Part shown: in pieces, positions 30,941-41,808 of the stretch
Layout of the letters: every line of letters starts with the position of its first letter
Numbering within the stretch: the stretch's first letter is position 1
Assembly (NCBI RefSeq): GCF_903995435.1
Contig: NC_067161.1
Coordinates: forward strand, 15,173,376-15,237,375
Reading direction: 5' to 3'
Length of the DNA: 64,000 nucleotides
Source of the DNA: Acomys russatus
Lineage: Eukaryota > Chordata > Mammalia > Rodentia > Muridae
Position numbers and translations under genes: made by a program
The notes under the pieces: model-generated
Seen by the model: only the letters and a program-made list of their open reading frames with translations
Database searches by the model: none
What the model was told of the DNA's origin: nothing

Positions 30941-32552
30941 GATATGTATACATCAAAAGCACGATTTCTCAAACGTACTAATTTGTATTTTAAGTTGTTC
31001 CAGAGAGTGTGGTGGGGGAAGGGCACAACCCAGCAGCTGTCATCACTAGGCCAGTGTGAGGCCCTGTAGCTAGACAGATGAAGAAGGGAAGCTCACCTAA
31101 CCTAAGTGTCGAAGTAGCTTTGGTTCTGTCGCACTCCTTTTATTGCAGTCTTTTGCTATATAATTTACACCTCCCCCCATCCCCCATCCCCGACACCTTA
31201 ACAAAAACAAAAGTCACTCGTGATTTGGGACAAGTTTCCCAAATCACTTGTAGTACTGTCACTGTAGTTCTTTTTCCGGGCATTTTCATCACCCCAGTGA
31301 GATTCCTCTCGCTCCTTCCAGTTTCTCCCCGGGTCTGGAAGCAGGAGCCAACCCTTAACCGGCTCTCCACAGCGTTGCCTTTTCTGGACCGGTCAGATAA
31401 ATGAAGTCATATTTCATGCGGTCTTTGGGTCTGGCTTCCTTCACGTACCGTGACATTTTTTTTTTTTAACGGACTTTTCTATTCTTACTTTGTTTTCTTC
31501 TGGGTCTCCCGGGAGTGGTCAGGGCATTCTGACCCTCTGTCCACCCAGTGTAGCTGCACAGACTTCCGCGGGACCCACTGAACCGAATGCCAGACTTATA
31601 CTTTGGTTCGCTCACTGGCTGACTCAACGAGAACAGTTTTGCATTACATTTCCTTCTTTTAATTATAAAATTCCCTCCCACTCATTCAGTGGCGGGGACA
31701 GTCTTAACTGGGACAACCTTTGTTTGGGGAGTCCTTTGCACGGATCCCCGGGGGCATCACATTCACTCTACAGCTCGCTTTCCAAGTGGGAAACCGCACT
31801 TGACGCTTGCGTGGCTCCAGAAGTATTTTCGAAGAGTCTGGAGGAAAGGGAGCAACGATCTAAAGGCTTTCTCGAGACTCACTTGTTCAGGAGGGGAAGG
31901 TCATCCTCACAGGCCCTGCAGCTACATTTTGCACTGGAACCCAGGTTCTGATACCAAGGAAAGGCGTTTTGCAATCTGCAGGACGCCCGCAGCTAAGGTA
32001 GTGCAATGAAGGTCCCTCCGCCAGGATGGAGGAGACTGGTCCCCGAGACGCCTCCGCATTTATCTCTAACGGAGCGCGCGCGCTCTCCGCCCCCCCTCCG
32101 CCCATCAGCAAAAGAACTAGAAAGTTTAACTTAATAAAGAATATATCGGCTAACCTACAAGGAAGCCTAATAGGTCCTAAAGGGGCTCTTGTTTCTTGTT
32201 CAGTCTCGGCAGTTTGTGGCTGGCGGGAGCAGGTAAAGCCTGGATTGGGGGACGCGCAGCCGCGGGGCTCTGCCTTCTGCGTGCTGGGAGGCAGGTAGCA
32301 AGAGCCTGAGACCCCCATAGGAAGCGTGGGACCTCGTGAACCTTGGGGTGAGGAGCACAGAGAACCGGAGTGAGCCCCCGGGCGAGGGGCGCGGGCGTCC
32401 CACGCCGTAAACTGGCAAGCGAGGCCGCTGCGGGCGCATTCTGAGCGCTGATGTACCAGCTTGGCACCGATGACCGTTGCGAAGAGGGCAGCCGAACCCG
32501 GGAGGTTCGGGGTTCCGGGAGGCGCAGCGGGCCCACGGGCCGGTCACCCAAA

Positions 32553-32580
32553 GGACTACAGTCTCCAGAGTGCCCCGCGG
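32553..32580 (+). promoter_or_regulatory. ZNF143/Staf-like (SBS) motif
   Basis: 'ggactacagtctccagag' followed by 'tgccccgcgg' matches the long mammalian promoter motif of the form ACTACA-NNTCCCAG-AATGC-CGCG, with a few changes. It lies 250-280 bases upstream of the STK10 ATG, the usual setting for such sites. Confidence 0.6.
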
Positions 32581-32607
32581 CGCGGGCGGAGCCGCGAGCT
32601 CCCGCAG

Positions 32608-32612
32608 CCAAT
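32608..32612 (+). promoter_or_regulatory. CCAAT box
   Basis: 'gcagccaattgag' about 220 bases upstream of the STK10 ATG; an NF-Y type site. Confidence 0.5.
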
Positions 32613-32696
32613 TGAGGGGTCTCCGGGCGCCGCGGAGCAGGTGGAGCCGGGACGGGCGCGCGCGCGGGTGCCGGGCGTCCTGCGGGCGGGTCCAGG

Positions 32697-32722
32697 AGGG
32701 GGCGGGGCGGGGCGGGCGGGTC
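32697..32722 (+). promoter_or_regulatory. GC-box cluster (Sp1/KLF)
   Basis: Overlapping GGGGCGGGG units within 'gggggcggggcggggcgggc', about 110-130 bases upstream of the STK10 start codon. Confidence 0.6.
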
Positions 32723-32830
32723 GCGGTTCCGGCAGCTCCCGGCGGCCGCGGCAGCACTCGGCCGGCGCTGCGCTGCGGGGAGGGCGGCTCTGCGAAGCCG
32801 CGAGTCCTCCCGCCGGGCTCCGGACCCAGC

Positions 32831-32986
32831 ATGGCTTTCGCCAATTTCCGCCGCATCTTGCGCTTATCAACCTTCGAAAAGAGAAAATCTCGTGAATATG
32901 AACACGTCCGTCGGGACCTGGATCCCAACGAGGTGTGGGAGATCGTGGGCGAGCTGGGGGACGGCGCTTTCGGCAAAGTGTACAAG
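32831..32986 (+). CDS. STK10: STK10 coding exon 1 (Ste20-type serine/threonine kinase, LOK)
   Basis: Encodes residues 1-52 of STK10 (LOK), a germinal-centre-type Ste20 kinase enriched in lymphocytes that phosphorylates ezrin, radixin and moesin. The start ATG (MAFANFRRILRL) matches the known family start. The frame is open upstream for over 100 codons but has no ATG, so this one is chosen. The exon carries the juxta-kinase basic stretch and the glycine-rich ATP loop GDGAFGKVYK (residues 43-52). It ends at an AAG codon, followed by donor gtgagg at 32987. The only other coding exon in view is at 54677. The catalytic HRD and DFG exons are outside the window. SLK is the close paralogue, but the N-terminal residues fit STK10. 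Confidence 0.96.
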
Positions 32987-33885
32987 GTGAGGGTATCGGT
33001 TGCTGCTTCTGCCGGGTCCTGGGAGTCCCTGACCCCCACATAGCTGCTTCTGAGAACTTCCTGTGTGCCCCGTACAGGACACAAAGGGACGTTTGTAGGA
33101 CCTCGGCGTCCCAGGGGGCTACCAGAGGCACCCACGGGAACATGGTGATAGGGACACATCTTTTAAAGCGGGGCTACACCAGTGTTGTGGGAATATTTAG
33201 GCTCTGGGCTGTGCCTGGGAGAGTTGATGAGAGTTTGGGAGACCCCTGAAGATGAGCCTACGACAGGGACTCGGGGAAGGCAGAGGGAGTGAGCGAGGAC
33301 AAGCTTGAGACAAGAGGGCTCAACGGAAGGCGAGCAAGGGTCCTGTGACTGCAGCTGCAGGGCACAGATTTGGCTTCTGGACGCCTGAGTCACCGGAGGC
33401 TCGCTGTCTGCAGTTACCTCTCCCCTGGAGGAAGACAGGGCAGAAGCTGTGCGGAGGAGTGGGTGGGGCAGAGATGATTCCTTATAGACACGTGTGCAGA
33501 CGGACAGCTCCTGGGGTTTGGTCCTCAGAGCCAGTTCTGAGTGCCTGGGTTGTTGTTCAAGATACCTAACCTATACATCTTGACTCCACTCTTTCTCATT
33601 TCCTCTAGGAAAAAGTCTCCCCCCCCCCACACTCCATTATGGAGTCTTGTTGCTCAGGCTGGTCTCCCAACTTGGGATCCGTTTGCTCCCGTCTCTGGCA
33701 TAGCTGACCGCTGCAACCTGGCATCCCCTACTTTTATTCGGAAATTCCTATAGTTTAGCTGCCATTAGCTGCCCTCCTAAGCTTTACGTCACTGTCCGTG
33801 GGGCTACAGCCTCATCCCAGAAGTGGGCTCCCTCAGAGAGGTGCTTTAGCACCACTGGGAAGCTTGCTAGAAACTGAGATGCTCG

Positions 33886-34030
33886 GCCGGGCTGGTGGAG
33901 CACACCTTCAATCCCAGTAGAGGCGGGCAGATCTCTGAGTTCAAAGCTAGCCTGGTCTACAGAGTGAGTTCCAGGACAGCCAGGGCTACACAGAGAAACT
34001 CTGTCTGGAGAAAACCAAACCAAACCAAAC
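33886..34030 (+). repeat. B1 SINE, sense
   Basis: 'gccgggctggtggagcacac' head, deletion in the middle, (AACCA)n tail. Confidence 0.8.
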
Positions 34031-34455
34031 CGAAAGAAGCTAAGAGTCAGGCCCGACTTCAGATTACAATGCTCCTGAGACTTCCAGCAGGGGCAGTTTG
34101 GGCGTGAGTCAGACTGGTGGAGACCTTCTCTTTGGCTTGTACTTCCTGTTAGAGGGCCGAGGAACCCCCACTGGAGCAGAGTTCCCCGGTGAGAGAGTCA
34201 GGCAGAGGTCACCTGACATTCCACCTGAATGGATTTGCTGCCCTTTGGCTGAGGGGTTTGCCTGTATTTGAGGGCTACCAGGCCAGTCCACTCTTTCCTC
34301 TGTCCTCACGTCCTTGCTTGCCTGCTGCTTTCTCCTAGCGATGGTCCCCAGGCTCTCAGCTCTCTCTGATGCTGCACAGGTGTCCTGACCACTGTGAGGG
34401 CCACTAGTTTAGGTCAGCTCCCCGCCTGATGACCCATCTCTAATGCCCAGCTGTT

Positions 34456-34456
34456 T

Positions 34457-34500
<44 letters not shown>
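34456..34500. repeat. (GTT)n trinucleotide repeat
   Basis: About 15 perfect GTT triplets in STK10 intron 1. Confidence 0.95.
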
Positions 34501-34501
<1 letters not shown>

Positions 34502-34954
34502 TGGTGCATACCCTTGACTTGCTGTTTTGTTGCTTCTCCAAAGCATATAGAACCCCTTTGAAGAATGCCCCTAGTTCCCAAAGCTGGGAGATGGCTCCAT
34601 GGCAAGACAAGGGAGTGGGAGACCAAGAGGGTCATGTGACATCTGGTGCTCCTGGACAGTTTGTCAGGGCTGGTGATGGATTGCAGAGACAAAGATGGTC
34701 CCGAGAGACTGTAAAGGAGCTGTAACACTCCTGTTGAGCAGTGCCGTGCCATGCCTTGCATGCAACGCGGGCGCTACTCACGCGTTTGTGGTGATGCTGA
34801 CAGAGGCAGACCTGTGGTTCACATGTATAGGAATATAGCATGTAGGGTGACTTACAGCGCAGGATGCTCGATGAGGATAACAAGTGACTGTCACAGTTGC
34901 GGACCTAGTGTGTGATGTTATTTTAGAACACAATTGAGCGTGCTTTTTTTTTTT

Positions 34955-35130
34955 TAATTAAAATTTATTTACTGATTGATATGTATACAGCTCCCTACCC
35001 GCAGGCCAGAAGAGGGCATCAGATCACATTATAGATGGTTGTGAGCCACCATATGGTTGCTGGGAGTTGAACTCAGGACCTCTGGAGAAGTAGTCTGTGC
35101 TCTTAACCTCTGAGCAACCACTCCAGCCCA
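34955..35130 (-). repeat. B2 SINE, antisense
   Basis: 'ccagaagagggca' at 35006-35018 is a CTCF-like B2 segment; the copy ends 'gagcaaccactccagccc'. Confidence 0.85.
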
Positions 35131-35271
35131 CAATTGAGCGTTTTAAAGTTTTGTGTAAAGTGTCCAGCAAGGCTGGTAGGACCTCATCTGTCTCTAGTTT
35201 GCCCTGCCTCGTTTCATTTTGTGTTTAAGTATTTTCTGGGTTTTTTTTTGTTTGTGTTTGTTTGTTTTGTT

Positions 35272-35413
35272 TTTGTTTTTGAGGCAAGGTTTTTCTGTGT
35301 AGTCCTGGCTGTCTTAGAACTCACTTTTAGACCCGGCTGGCCTCAAACTCAGAGATTCACCTGCCTCTGTCTCCAAGTACTGGGATTAAAGGGGTGTGTA
35401 CTACGTCTGGCAA
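35272..35413 (-). repeat. B1 SINE, antisense
   Basis: 'tttgaggcaaggtttttctg' to 'gtactacgtctggca'. Confidence 0.85.
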
Positions 35414-35434
35414 GTTTATAGTGTTCGTTTTGTT

Positions 35435-35755
35435 TTGTGTGTGTGTGTATGTGTGTGTGTGTGTCCACAAGTGTGCAGGTACCCAGGCACATGGGTAGGA
35501 GAAAGATTGACACTGGGTTTCTTCCTGAATCACCCTCCACTGTATCTTTTGAGCCAGGGTCTCTGCTCAGCCTGGAGTTCACAGACTAAGCTGGCCAGCA
35601 AGCCCCAGGAAGTGTTTCTGCCTTTGTCTCCCCAGCCCTGGGATTACAGGCTTTGTACTGCCACACCTAGTCTCTTTATGTGAGGGTTGGGATCTGAACT
35701 CAGGCTCCTTTTTGTGAGGCAAGCCCTTATCAATGGGATCATCTTCTCAGTCCTT
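35435..35755 (-). repeat. B3-type SINE, antisense, with GT tract
   Basis: GT run 35436-35464; end 'gggatcatcttctcagtcc'; a B1/B4-like segment (35545-35670) lies inside. Confidence 0.55.
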
Positions 35756-36582
35756 AATTTTGTGATGTTTTGTTCAACACAGGCCTAAAACTGTGGGTTA
35801 TACCATGCGTATGTGGTGTATGCACAGACACACTGTGGAGCCCGGTGAAGGAAGCCATCTAGGATTGTGTAAATGCATGCTGTACCTCCCACAGTGACAA
35901 AATCACCTGCTGATGCCTTTGTCAGGATGTGTCCCCATTATTGAGTGACAGATCTGTGTTGCCACCATGGCCTTAGCATATGTCATGCCGTTCTAACTAC
36001 AGTTCATGTATGTGGGACTATGCTAGTCCATAGGGTGAAAGGGACTAGAATCCACAATGCCAGGCTTTAGTTGAATACCTTTTCCTTCCTATCCAGCTCA
36101 GGAAGATATTCCCCATTCACAGTGCCCTGTCACTAGCCTGCCTGTCCTGAAGTCTGTGGCCCCTCCCAGAGAACTTACATAGTCCTCCTTTTTTTCCCCC
36201 TCTCTCTTAAACCTGAAATTAAGAGCCATGACCCCTCTTCACTTCCTGGATCTTTGACCTGGTCACTGAGGCAGAATGAGACAGAAATTCCCTCTTGGTT
36301 AAATGACTGGGCCCAGCTGTTGTCATTTGGCCATGGGTGGGGAAAGATGCCTGTTCCCACCCCTGCCCTCTGAAGAGCGGGGCTTCTTTCCACAGCCTCT
36401 GTGGTAGGGACCTTCTTGGGGCTCCCGTAGCCTGTGAAGTCTTGGAAGGCTCTTGTCCTCATGATGGTAGAGAGGGCTCGCATTGACCCATGGGAGTGGG
36501 TGTATCCACAGGCTCTGAGATGGGGGGGTGGGGTGGCGTGCTTTTCCCTCTGTTTGCTTGCTTTTGTTTTTGTTTTTGTTTT

Positions 36583-36695
36583 TTTTCCAAGACAGGGTTT
36601 CTTTGTGTAGCCCTGGCTGTCCTGGAATTCACTCTGCAGATCAGGTTGGCCTTGAACTCAGAGATCCGCCTGCCTCTGCCTGTGATTAAAGGCTC
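36583..36695 (-). repeat. B1 SINE, antisense, 5' truncated
   Basis: 'ccaagacagggtttctttgt' to 'gcctctgcctgtgattaaag', with a small deletion. Confidence 0.8.
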
Positions 36696-37073
36696 CCCTC
36701 CACTTTCTGATAAAGCTTTGTCCCCTTGAGAGAAGAGGGTTGATTTAGTCCAGCGTGAAGGCCATTCTCACCCCCTCCCTGTGTGATGCAAAGTCGCGGT
36801 TCTGAAAGAAATCATTTCTAGTTCATTACTCAAGGCTGATGGGTGACACGTTTTCAGAGTTCTTATCGAGAACAGTCATCTTCTCTAGGGTGATGTAGAG
36901 AGGAGAGGAAGTATTTAGTCTGTGTAGTGGAAAGCGCTGCCCTCAGCAGAACCTGCTGCAGAGGCGCTATGAGAAGCCATGGAGACTGGAACTGAAAAGG
37001 CCAGGCTAGTGTGAGCTAGTGTCGTCCTTCTGCAGATTGCTTTGGTTCTTTAAGTTTGTTTTGTTTTGTTTTC

Positions 37074-37136
<63 letters not shown>

Positions 37137-37137
37137 G
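37074..37137. repeat. (CTTT)n microsatellite
   Basis: About 15 CTTT units that form the tail side of the next antisense B1. Confidence 0.9.
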
Positions 37138-37139
37138 TT

Positions 37140-37437
37140 TGTTTTTTGAGACGGGGTCTCTCTGTGTAGCCTTGGCTGTCCTGGACTTGCTTTTTAGACC
37201 AGGCTAGCCTCGAACTCACAGCAATCCTCCTGCCTCTGCCTCCCCAGTGCTGATATTAAAGGCGTGCCCCACCATGCCTGGCTTGTTTTGTTTTTCAATA
37301 CAGGGCCCCTCTGTGTTAACCCTGCCTGTCCTGGACTCATTGTGTAGACCAGGCTGCCCTGGAACTCACAGAGATCTGCCTGCTTCTGCCTCCCTGAGTG
37401 CTGGGATTACAGGCGTGCACTACCACGCCTGGCTGGT
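37140..37437 (-). repeat. Two antisense B1 SINEs in tandem
   Basis: About 37140-37285 and 37289-37437, joined by a short T-rich link. Confidence 0.85.
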
Positions 37438-37614
37438 CTTTAAGTTTTTAAAGGTTAATTTGTATAAACCAAAATGGTAGGAGTAGGGGAAGTAAAAGAA
37501 AGAAACACAAAGTCACCCTGAGTCCCATGGATTCTTCAGTGCTGAGTCCAGAGCCTTGGACACACTAGACAAATATCCCACCACAGAAATTCAGTCTTGA
37601 AAAACCAAACCTGA

Positions 37615-37800
37615 GCTGGGCGTGGTGGCGCACACCTGTAATCCCAGCACTCAGGAGGCAGAGGCAGACGGATCACTGTGAGTTCGAGGCCAGCCTGGTC
37701 TACATAGTGAGCCCAGTATAGCCAAGGCTACACACAGAACCCCTGTCTGGGAAAAAAGAAGGAAGAAAAACTAAACCAACTAACAAACCAAATAATAAAT
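37615..37800 (+). repeat. B1 SINE, sense
   Basis: 'gctgggcgtggtggcgcaca' head, A-rich tail with AAAT units. Confidence 0.9.
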
Positions 37801-38117
37801 AATCACAATGGACTAGTTCTTGTCCTGTCAGGGACTGGATGCTTTACATATTCTGTAATGTAAGACACACATCCTCAGAAGCACAGGCTGTGCGGGCTAT
37901 CCTGGTGTGGGTAGGATCCCATAATGTGACAGTAAGCAGGGGATGTAGGATATGCCCCACACTGTGTTTGGGGGTGTCCTCATGCATTTTGCACTCCTTG
38001 GGCTTTTTTTTTTTTTTTCCTGGCACATAAGCTGAGTCAACTTTAGCATTGGGATAAATTTGCTCCCTGGCATGTCAATGGCCTTACAACAAAAATGGCA
38101 CTTTGAAAGTTAGCATT

Positions 38118-38280
38118 TAGCTGGGTGTGGTGGCGCACTCCTTTAATCCCGGCACTCGGGAGGCAGAGGCAGGAGGATCTCTGAGTTCGAGGCCAGCCTG
38201 GTCTACAAAGCAAGTCAAGGACAGCCAGAGCTGTTACACAGAGAAACCCTGTCTCGGGGATTAAAAAAAGAATAAAAGTT
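38118..38280 (+). repeat. B1 SINE, sense
   Basis: 'agctgggtgtggtggcgca' head, 'ccctgtctcggggattaaaa' end. Confidence 0.9.
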
Positions 38281-38579
38281 AGCATCGCAGCAGAGCTGGT
38301 TAGGCCGATGAACAGCTTGTTTGGAGAATTCTTTCTATGTTTTAAGTGCAATTTTAGGCCAGACTCCCAGATAGGAATGCCTGAGTTACAGGCTTGAGGG
38401 TGATTTGAAAACACAATGAGATAAATTGATGGATGGTCCTTTGCTGCTTTCTCTTGCCAACAGCCAACCCCAGAGTCCTTGTGCATCCCCCAGAGAGTAA
38501 GGGGACTTTGGCAGCTGTGCCCAGACCTCAGGTGCCCTCAGCTCTGCAGGCTTTGGGAGCCAGGCCAACACTGCTGAAG

Positions 38580-38645
38580 GCCTGCACCCCTCCAGGCCAC
38601 GCCTCCACCCCTCCAGGCCACGCTTCCACCTCTCTAGGCCAGGCC
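38580..38645. repeat. Short tandem repeat of about 20 bases
   Basis: Three imperfect units of 'ccctccaggccacgcctcca'. Confidence 0.7.
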
Positions 38646-39790
38646 TTCCTTTCTTTCACCTCCCTGCTGCTTCTCAGAGTTGGAAAGCTGGGTTTCCGCA
38701 TGGCTCCCCCGGGGCTGCCCAAGACCTCCTGTATCTTCCTCCTCCTCTTCCTCCTCCGCCCCTACTGGCCCCTTCTGCTCCTACTCCCGGAAAGAGATCT
38801 GCCCCTAGGCAGTAACCTTATTTCCTCTCAGCCTAGTATTTTTAAACTCAAGTCCAAGCTTTTGTGAGCCATTCCTCACACGTCATAAAGGCGCCCTGTG
38901 TCCCTAGAGGGCACCTGGCAAGGGTCTACTGCTTACAGACCTGCATTGCAGCTGGCTTTGGTCAGCCCCACCACACTGGATGTTTTCCAGCAGTCTCAGA
39001 GTAGGCCATGGTGGGTGTGGCTAGATGAGAGAAGGGTTAATGCTCAGCCAGCCCCCCATCTCTTGCGGTTACCCAGATGAGGAACAAATCCCCAGGACCA
39101 TTTTCTGGGGCTACTCTAGGGCAGCTGCTACAGAGGCCAGTAGGATTTATGTTCCATAGTGACCTGCTTTGTTCCCCAAGCCCCTGTGGCTTCCTCTGAG
39201 CCTCAGCTGTGTCTGTGAGGAGACGTCCACAGTGCAATGGAGGCGTCATCCGCAGGGAGGACTAGCTTTACTCCTGGCCCCCTCCCAGGCAGTGCCAGGA
39301 TAGGTTATGGTTGTTGACACTCTGGGTGCTGCTTATGAGAAAGTGTTGGCCTGCCACTACCACTTAGCTGAGGACAAGGCAGAAAGAATATGGCTCTTGT
39401 AGCTCAGCTGTGTCACCTGGGCTTCCTGCCTGAGCACTGTTGACATTGGTATCAGGGGTAGTCTTCCTTGTATCAACACAAAAACACAGTTCTCACCTCA
39501 GAGGGAATAAGTAATCCCTGGGACCAGACATGAATGCTGTGCCCAGAACACAGATCCTGGTCTCCCGCCCCCCCCCCCCATTCTCTGCTGCACTGTGGGA
39601 GTGGTCACATGAAATTTCACATTAGTCACAGAACAAAAGTCATTATCAGTGTATTGGTGGAGCCACAGGTTGGTGGGTCACAACAAAGCAGGGGACAGGG
39701 GGACTCTGCTCCAGGCTTCAGATGGTTTCTGGGGACATTCTTGGCTTTGGGGTTGATGAAATCTGGCAATCAGCTAGGGATACGTTTTAG

Positions 39791-39940
39791 GCCGGGCGTA
39801 GTATGGCACACCTTTAATCCCAGCACTCAGGAGGCAGAGGCAGGTGGATCTCTGTGAGTTCCAGGCCAGCCTGGTCTACAAGAGTCCAGGACAGATAGGG
39901 CTACATAAGAGAAACCCTGTCTCAAAAAAGAATACATTTT
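39791..39940 (+). repeat. B1 SINE, sense
   Basis: 'ggccgggcgtagtatggcac' head; normal length. Confidence 0.9.
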
Positions 39941-41689
39941 AAGGTTTTTGGTAGTTGCAGGCATGTAGGTTAGACACTGGGATGGCAGTGAACAGTTCTC
40001 AAAGGGACTGAAAATAGTCCAAGATTATTTGTCTGTCGTCTGCAACGTTTTAATTCTCCCCAACTCTCAAGTTTAGTCCTTTGGCCTTGCAGAACCTTGA
40101 GTGCCCCTCCCTTGTACTTCCCCACCCACTTCTTCCCTGGGAACTTCAGTTCGCATTTGTAGGCCTGCCTATGCCTTGTAGATGGCAGCACCCCCAGCTT
40201 GTGTCCACTCTCCTCTACATGTCAGTAAGCCCCCACCAAATTGTGTCCACCGAGACTATCCTGACCACTGCCCTGCGCTCCCTGGAAGGAAGTGGGAGGC
40301 CGAGCCCTCCAGTTAAATAGATGATGTGTACGGTTCAGCTGGCAGTAAAGTCTCCGACACCTGTACCTAAACAAGCTCAATTTTGTCATATAAAGCGGGA
40401 CTAGTATTGACACAGCCTCCTGTCCACTCTCTCTCTCCAACATCTCTGGAAAACTTCTACTGCCTATGACACTGATGGTTGCTGTGTGAGTGGCCACAGT
40501 GCATCACTGGGGACACAAGACCAGAAAAAAAAGTCTGTACATGAAAAAAAAAAAAAAAAAAAAAAGGTTTTAGCCCAAGGTTGGATGGAAGCCACAAAAG
40601 TGAGGAGCTAGTTGCATCTGCCACCTCTGTGTATTCTAGAAGAAAAGATTTGAACCTTGACACCAGAGAGATAAGAATAAGAGTTCAAATCTTGGCTGCC
40701 TCACTTGGCAAAGGTATAATGGGAGAAATGAGTGGCTTGCCTCTTAGCCTCAGTTTCCCCGTGTGTCCGTGGATTTGATCAGATAGCTACCCTCAGAGCC
40801 ATCATGAGGGCTAGCCTGCACCAATGGGCAGCAGGCGGGCAGCCTCCAGCAGTCACTGTGAGATGGGGGCTGCCTGTCAAGAGAGCTTCAACAGGGACCA
40901 CAGAGCTGGAGCAAGCGGGAAGCTGCCAGAAGGAAGCTGGACAGAGGAGTGGTAGGCATGGAGACCCAGGTTGGTCACTGCCAGCTTTGGAGCTTGGTGG
41001 CCTGAGGGTGGGTTTGTGTGGTCTCCCTCAGGCTAAGCCTGATGCCACTTGACTTCAGCATTTGAAACCTGGAAACTGCTCATAGAAGACCAGTGTGTGG
41101 GAGTGGGATGGGGTGGGGGTGGGGTGTCTCCTCTGGGAGAATCTCATTGGCTGATAGCTTCTGGTTTGTGTTCCTGCTGGGCCACATCTGTAGGAGCAGG
41201 GGAGCCTGGCTGCTGTCCCCGGAAATGTCCCACAGACCACAGGAGCCGCACAGGGCTACTAGAAAGAGTGACTGTGTAACACAGTGGTCATTTTAGCCCC
41301 TGACAGACATCAGCAGAGAGATGTTTACATTTCTTCTGAAGTTTTTGGTCTGAAGCGTGTATCTGTGCAGACACACTTGATTTCTAGTACTCAGCACCAT
41401 GGAGCTGGCCTAGCCCTGGGTCCTTACATCTCTGGTTCACTGTGCCTCTCTCTTCCTGACGGTCCGTGAGTTTGAGCATTTGAGTTGGGCATGGCTGGCT
41501 GCTGTCAGGGCAAGGTTGTGTCTGCTAGTCCCTTGGTCTACATAGCTATATGCTGCAGCTGTATAAATTGTAGACAAGTATGGCCGCAGTGTTGGAGGTT
41601 GGGAAGGCCAGGATCGAGGTTCTGATAACCTGGTTTCTCACTGTGTGTTTACATGGTAGAGCGGTGGGTGAGCCAGGGCCTTGAGTCTA

Positions 41690-41808
41690 CTTTTCTTTTT
41701 TTTTCTTTTCTATCTTTTTTTTTTCTTTTCTTTTTTGAGACAGGGTTTCTCGTGTAGCCTTGGCTATCCTGGACTCACTTTGTAAACCAGGCTGGCCTCA
41801 CTGGCAAG
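41690..41808 (-). repeat. Truncated B1 SINE, antisense, with CT/T-rich tail
   Basis: Only 'tttgagacagggtttctcg' to 'ccaggctggcctca' remains. Confidence 0.75.

Larger units (their letters stand above)
23760..32040. other. Intergenic region between EFCAB9 and STK10 (head to head)
   Basis: No gene found. 24190-30940 is packed with SINEs, listed below. The parts 26880-27190, 27360-27740, 29700-30060 and 30950-32040 are the main unique islands; the last runs into the STK10 promoter region. Confidence 0.6.
32320..33000 (+). promoter_or_regulatory. STK10: STK10 CpG island and promoter
   Basis: Strongly CpG-rich block surrounding STK10 exon 1, with a smaller CpG cluster at about 32065-32090. It contains stacked GC boxes (32697-32722), a CCAAT box (32608-32612) and a ZNF143/Staf-like motif (32553-32580), and no TATA box. 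These are typical of a broad housekeeping-type promoter. The transcription start cannot be fixed from sequence; it is most likely between the CCAAT box and the ATG. Confidence 0.8.

Noticed and set aside
32200..33159. 319-codon open frame antisense across STK10 exon 1
   Set aside because: It is the complement of the CpG island and exon 1. GC-rich DNA lacks stops, and the residues (Pro/Arg/Ala-rich) resemble no family.
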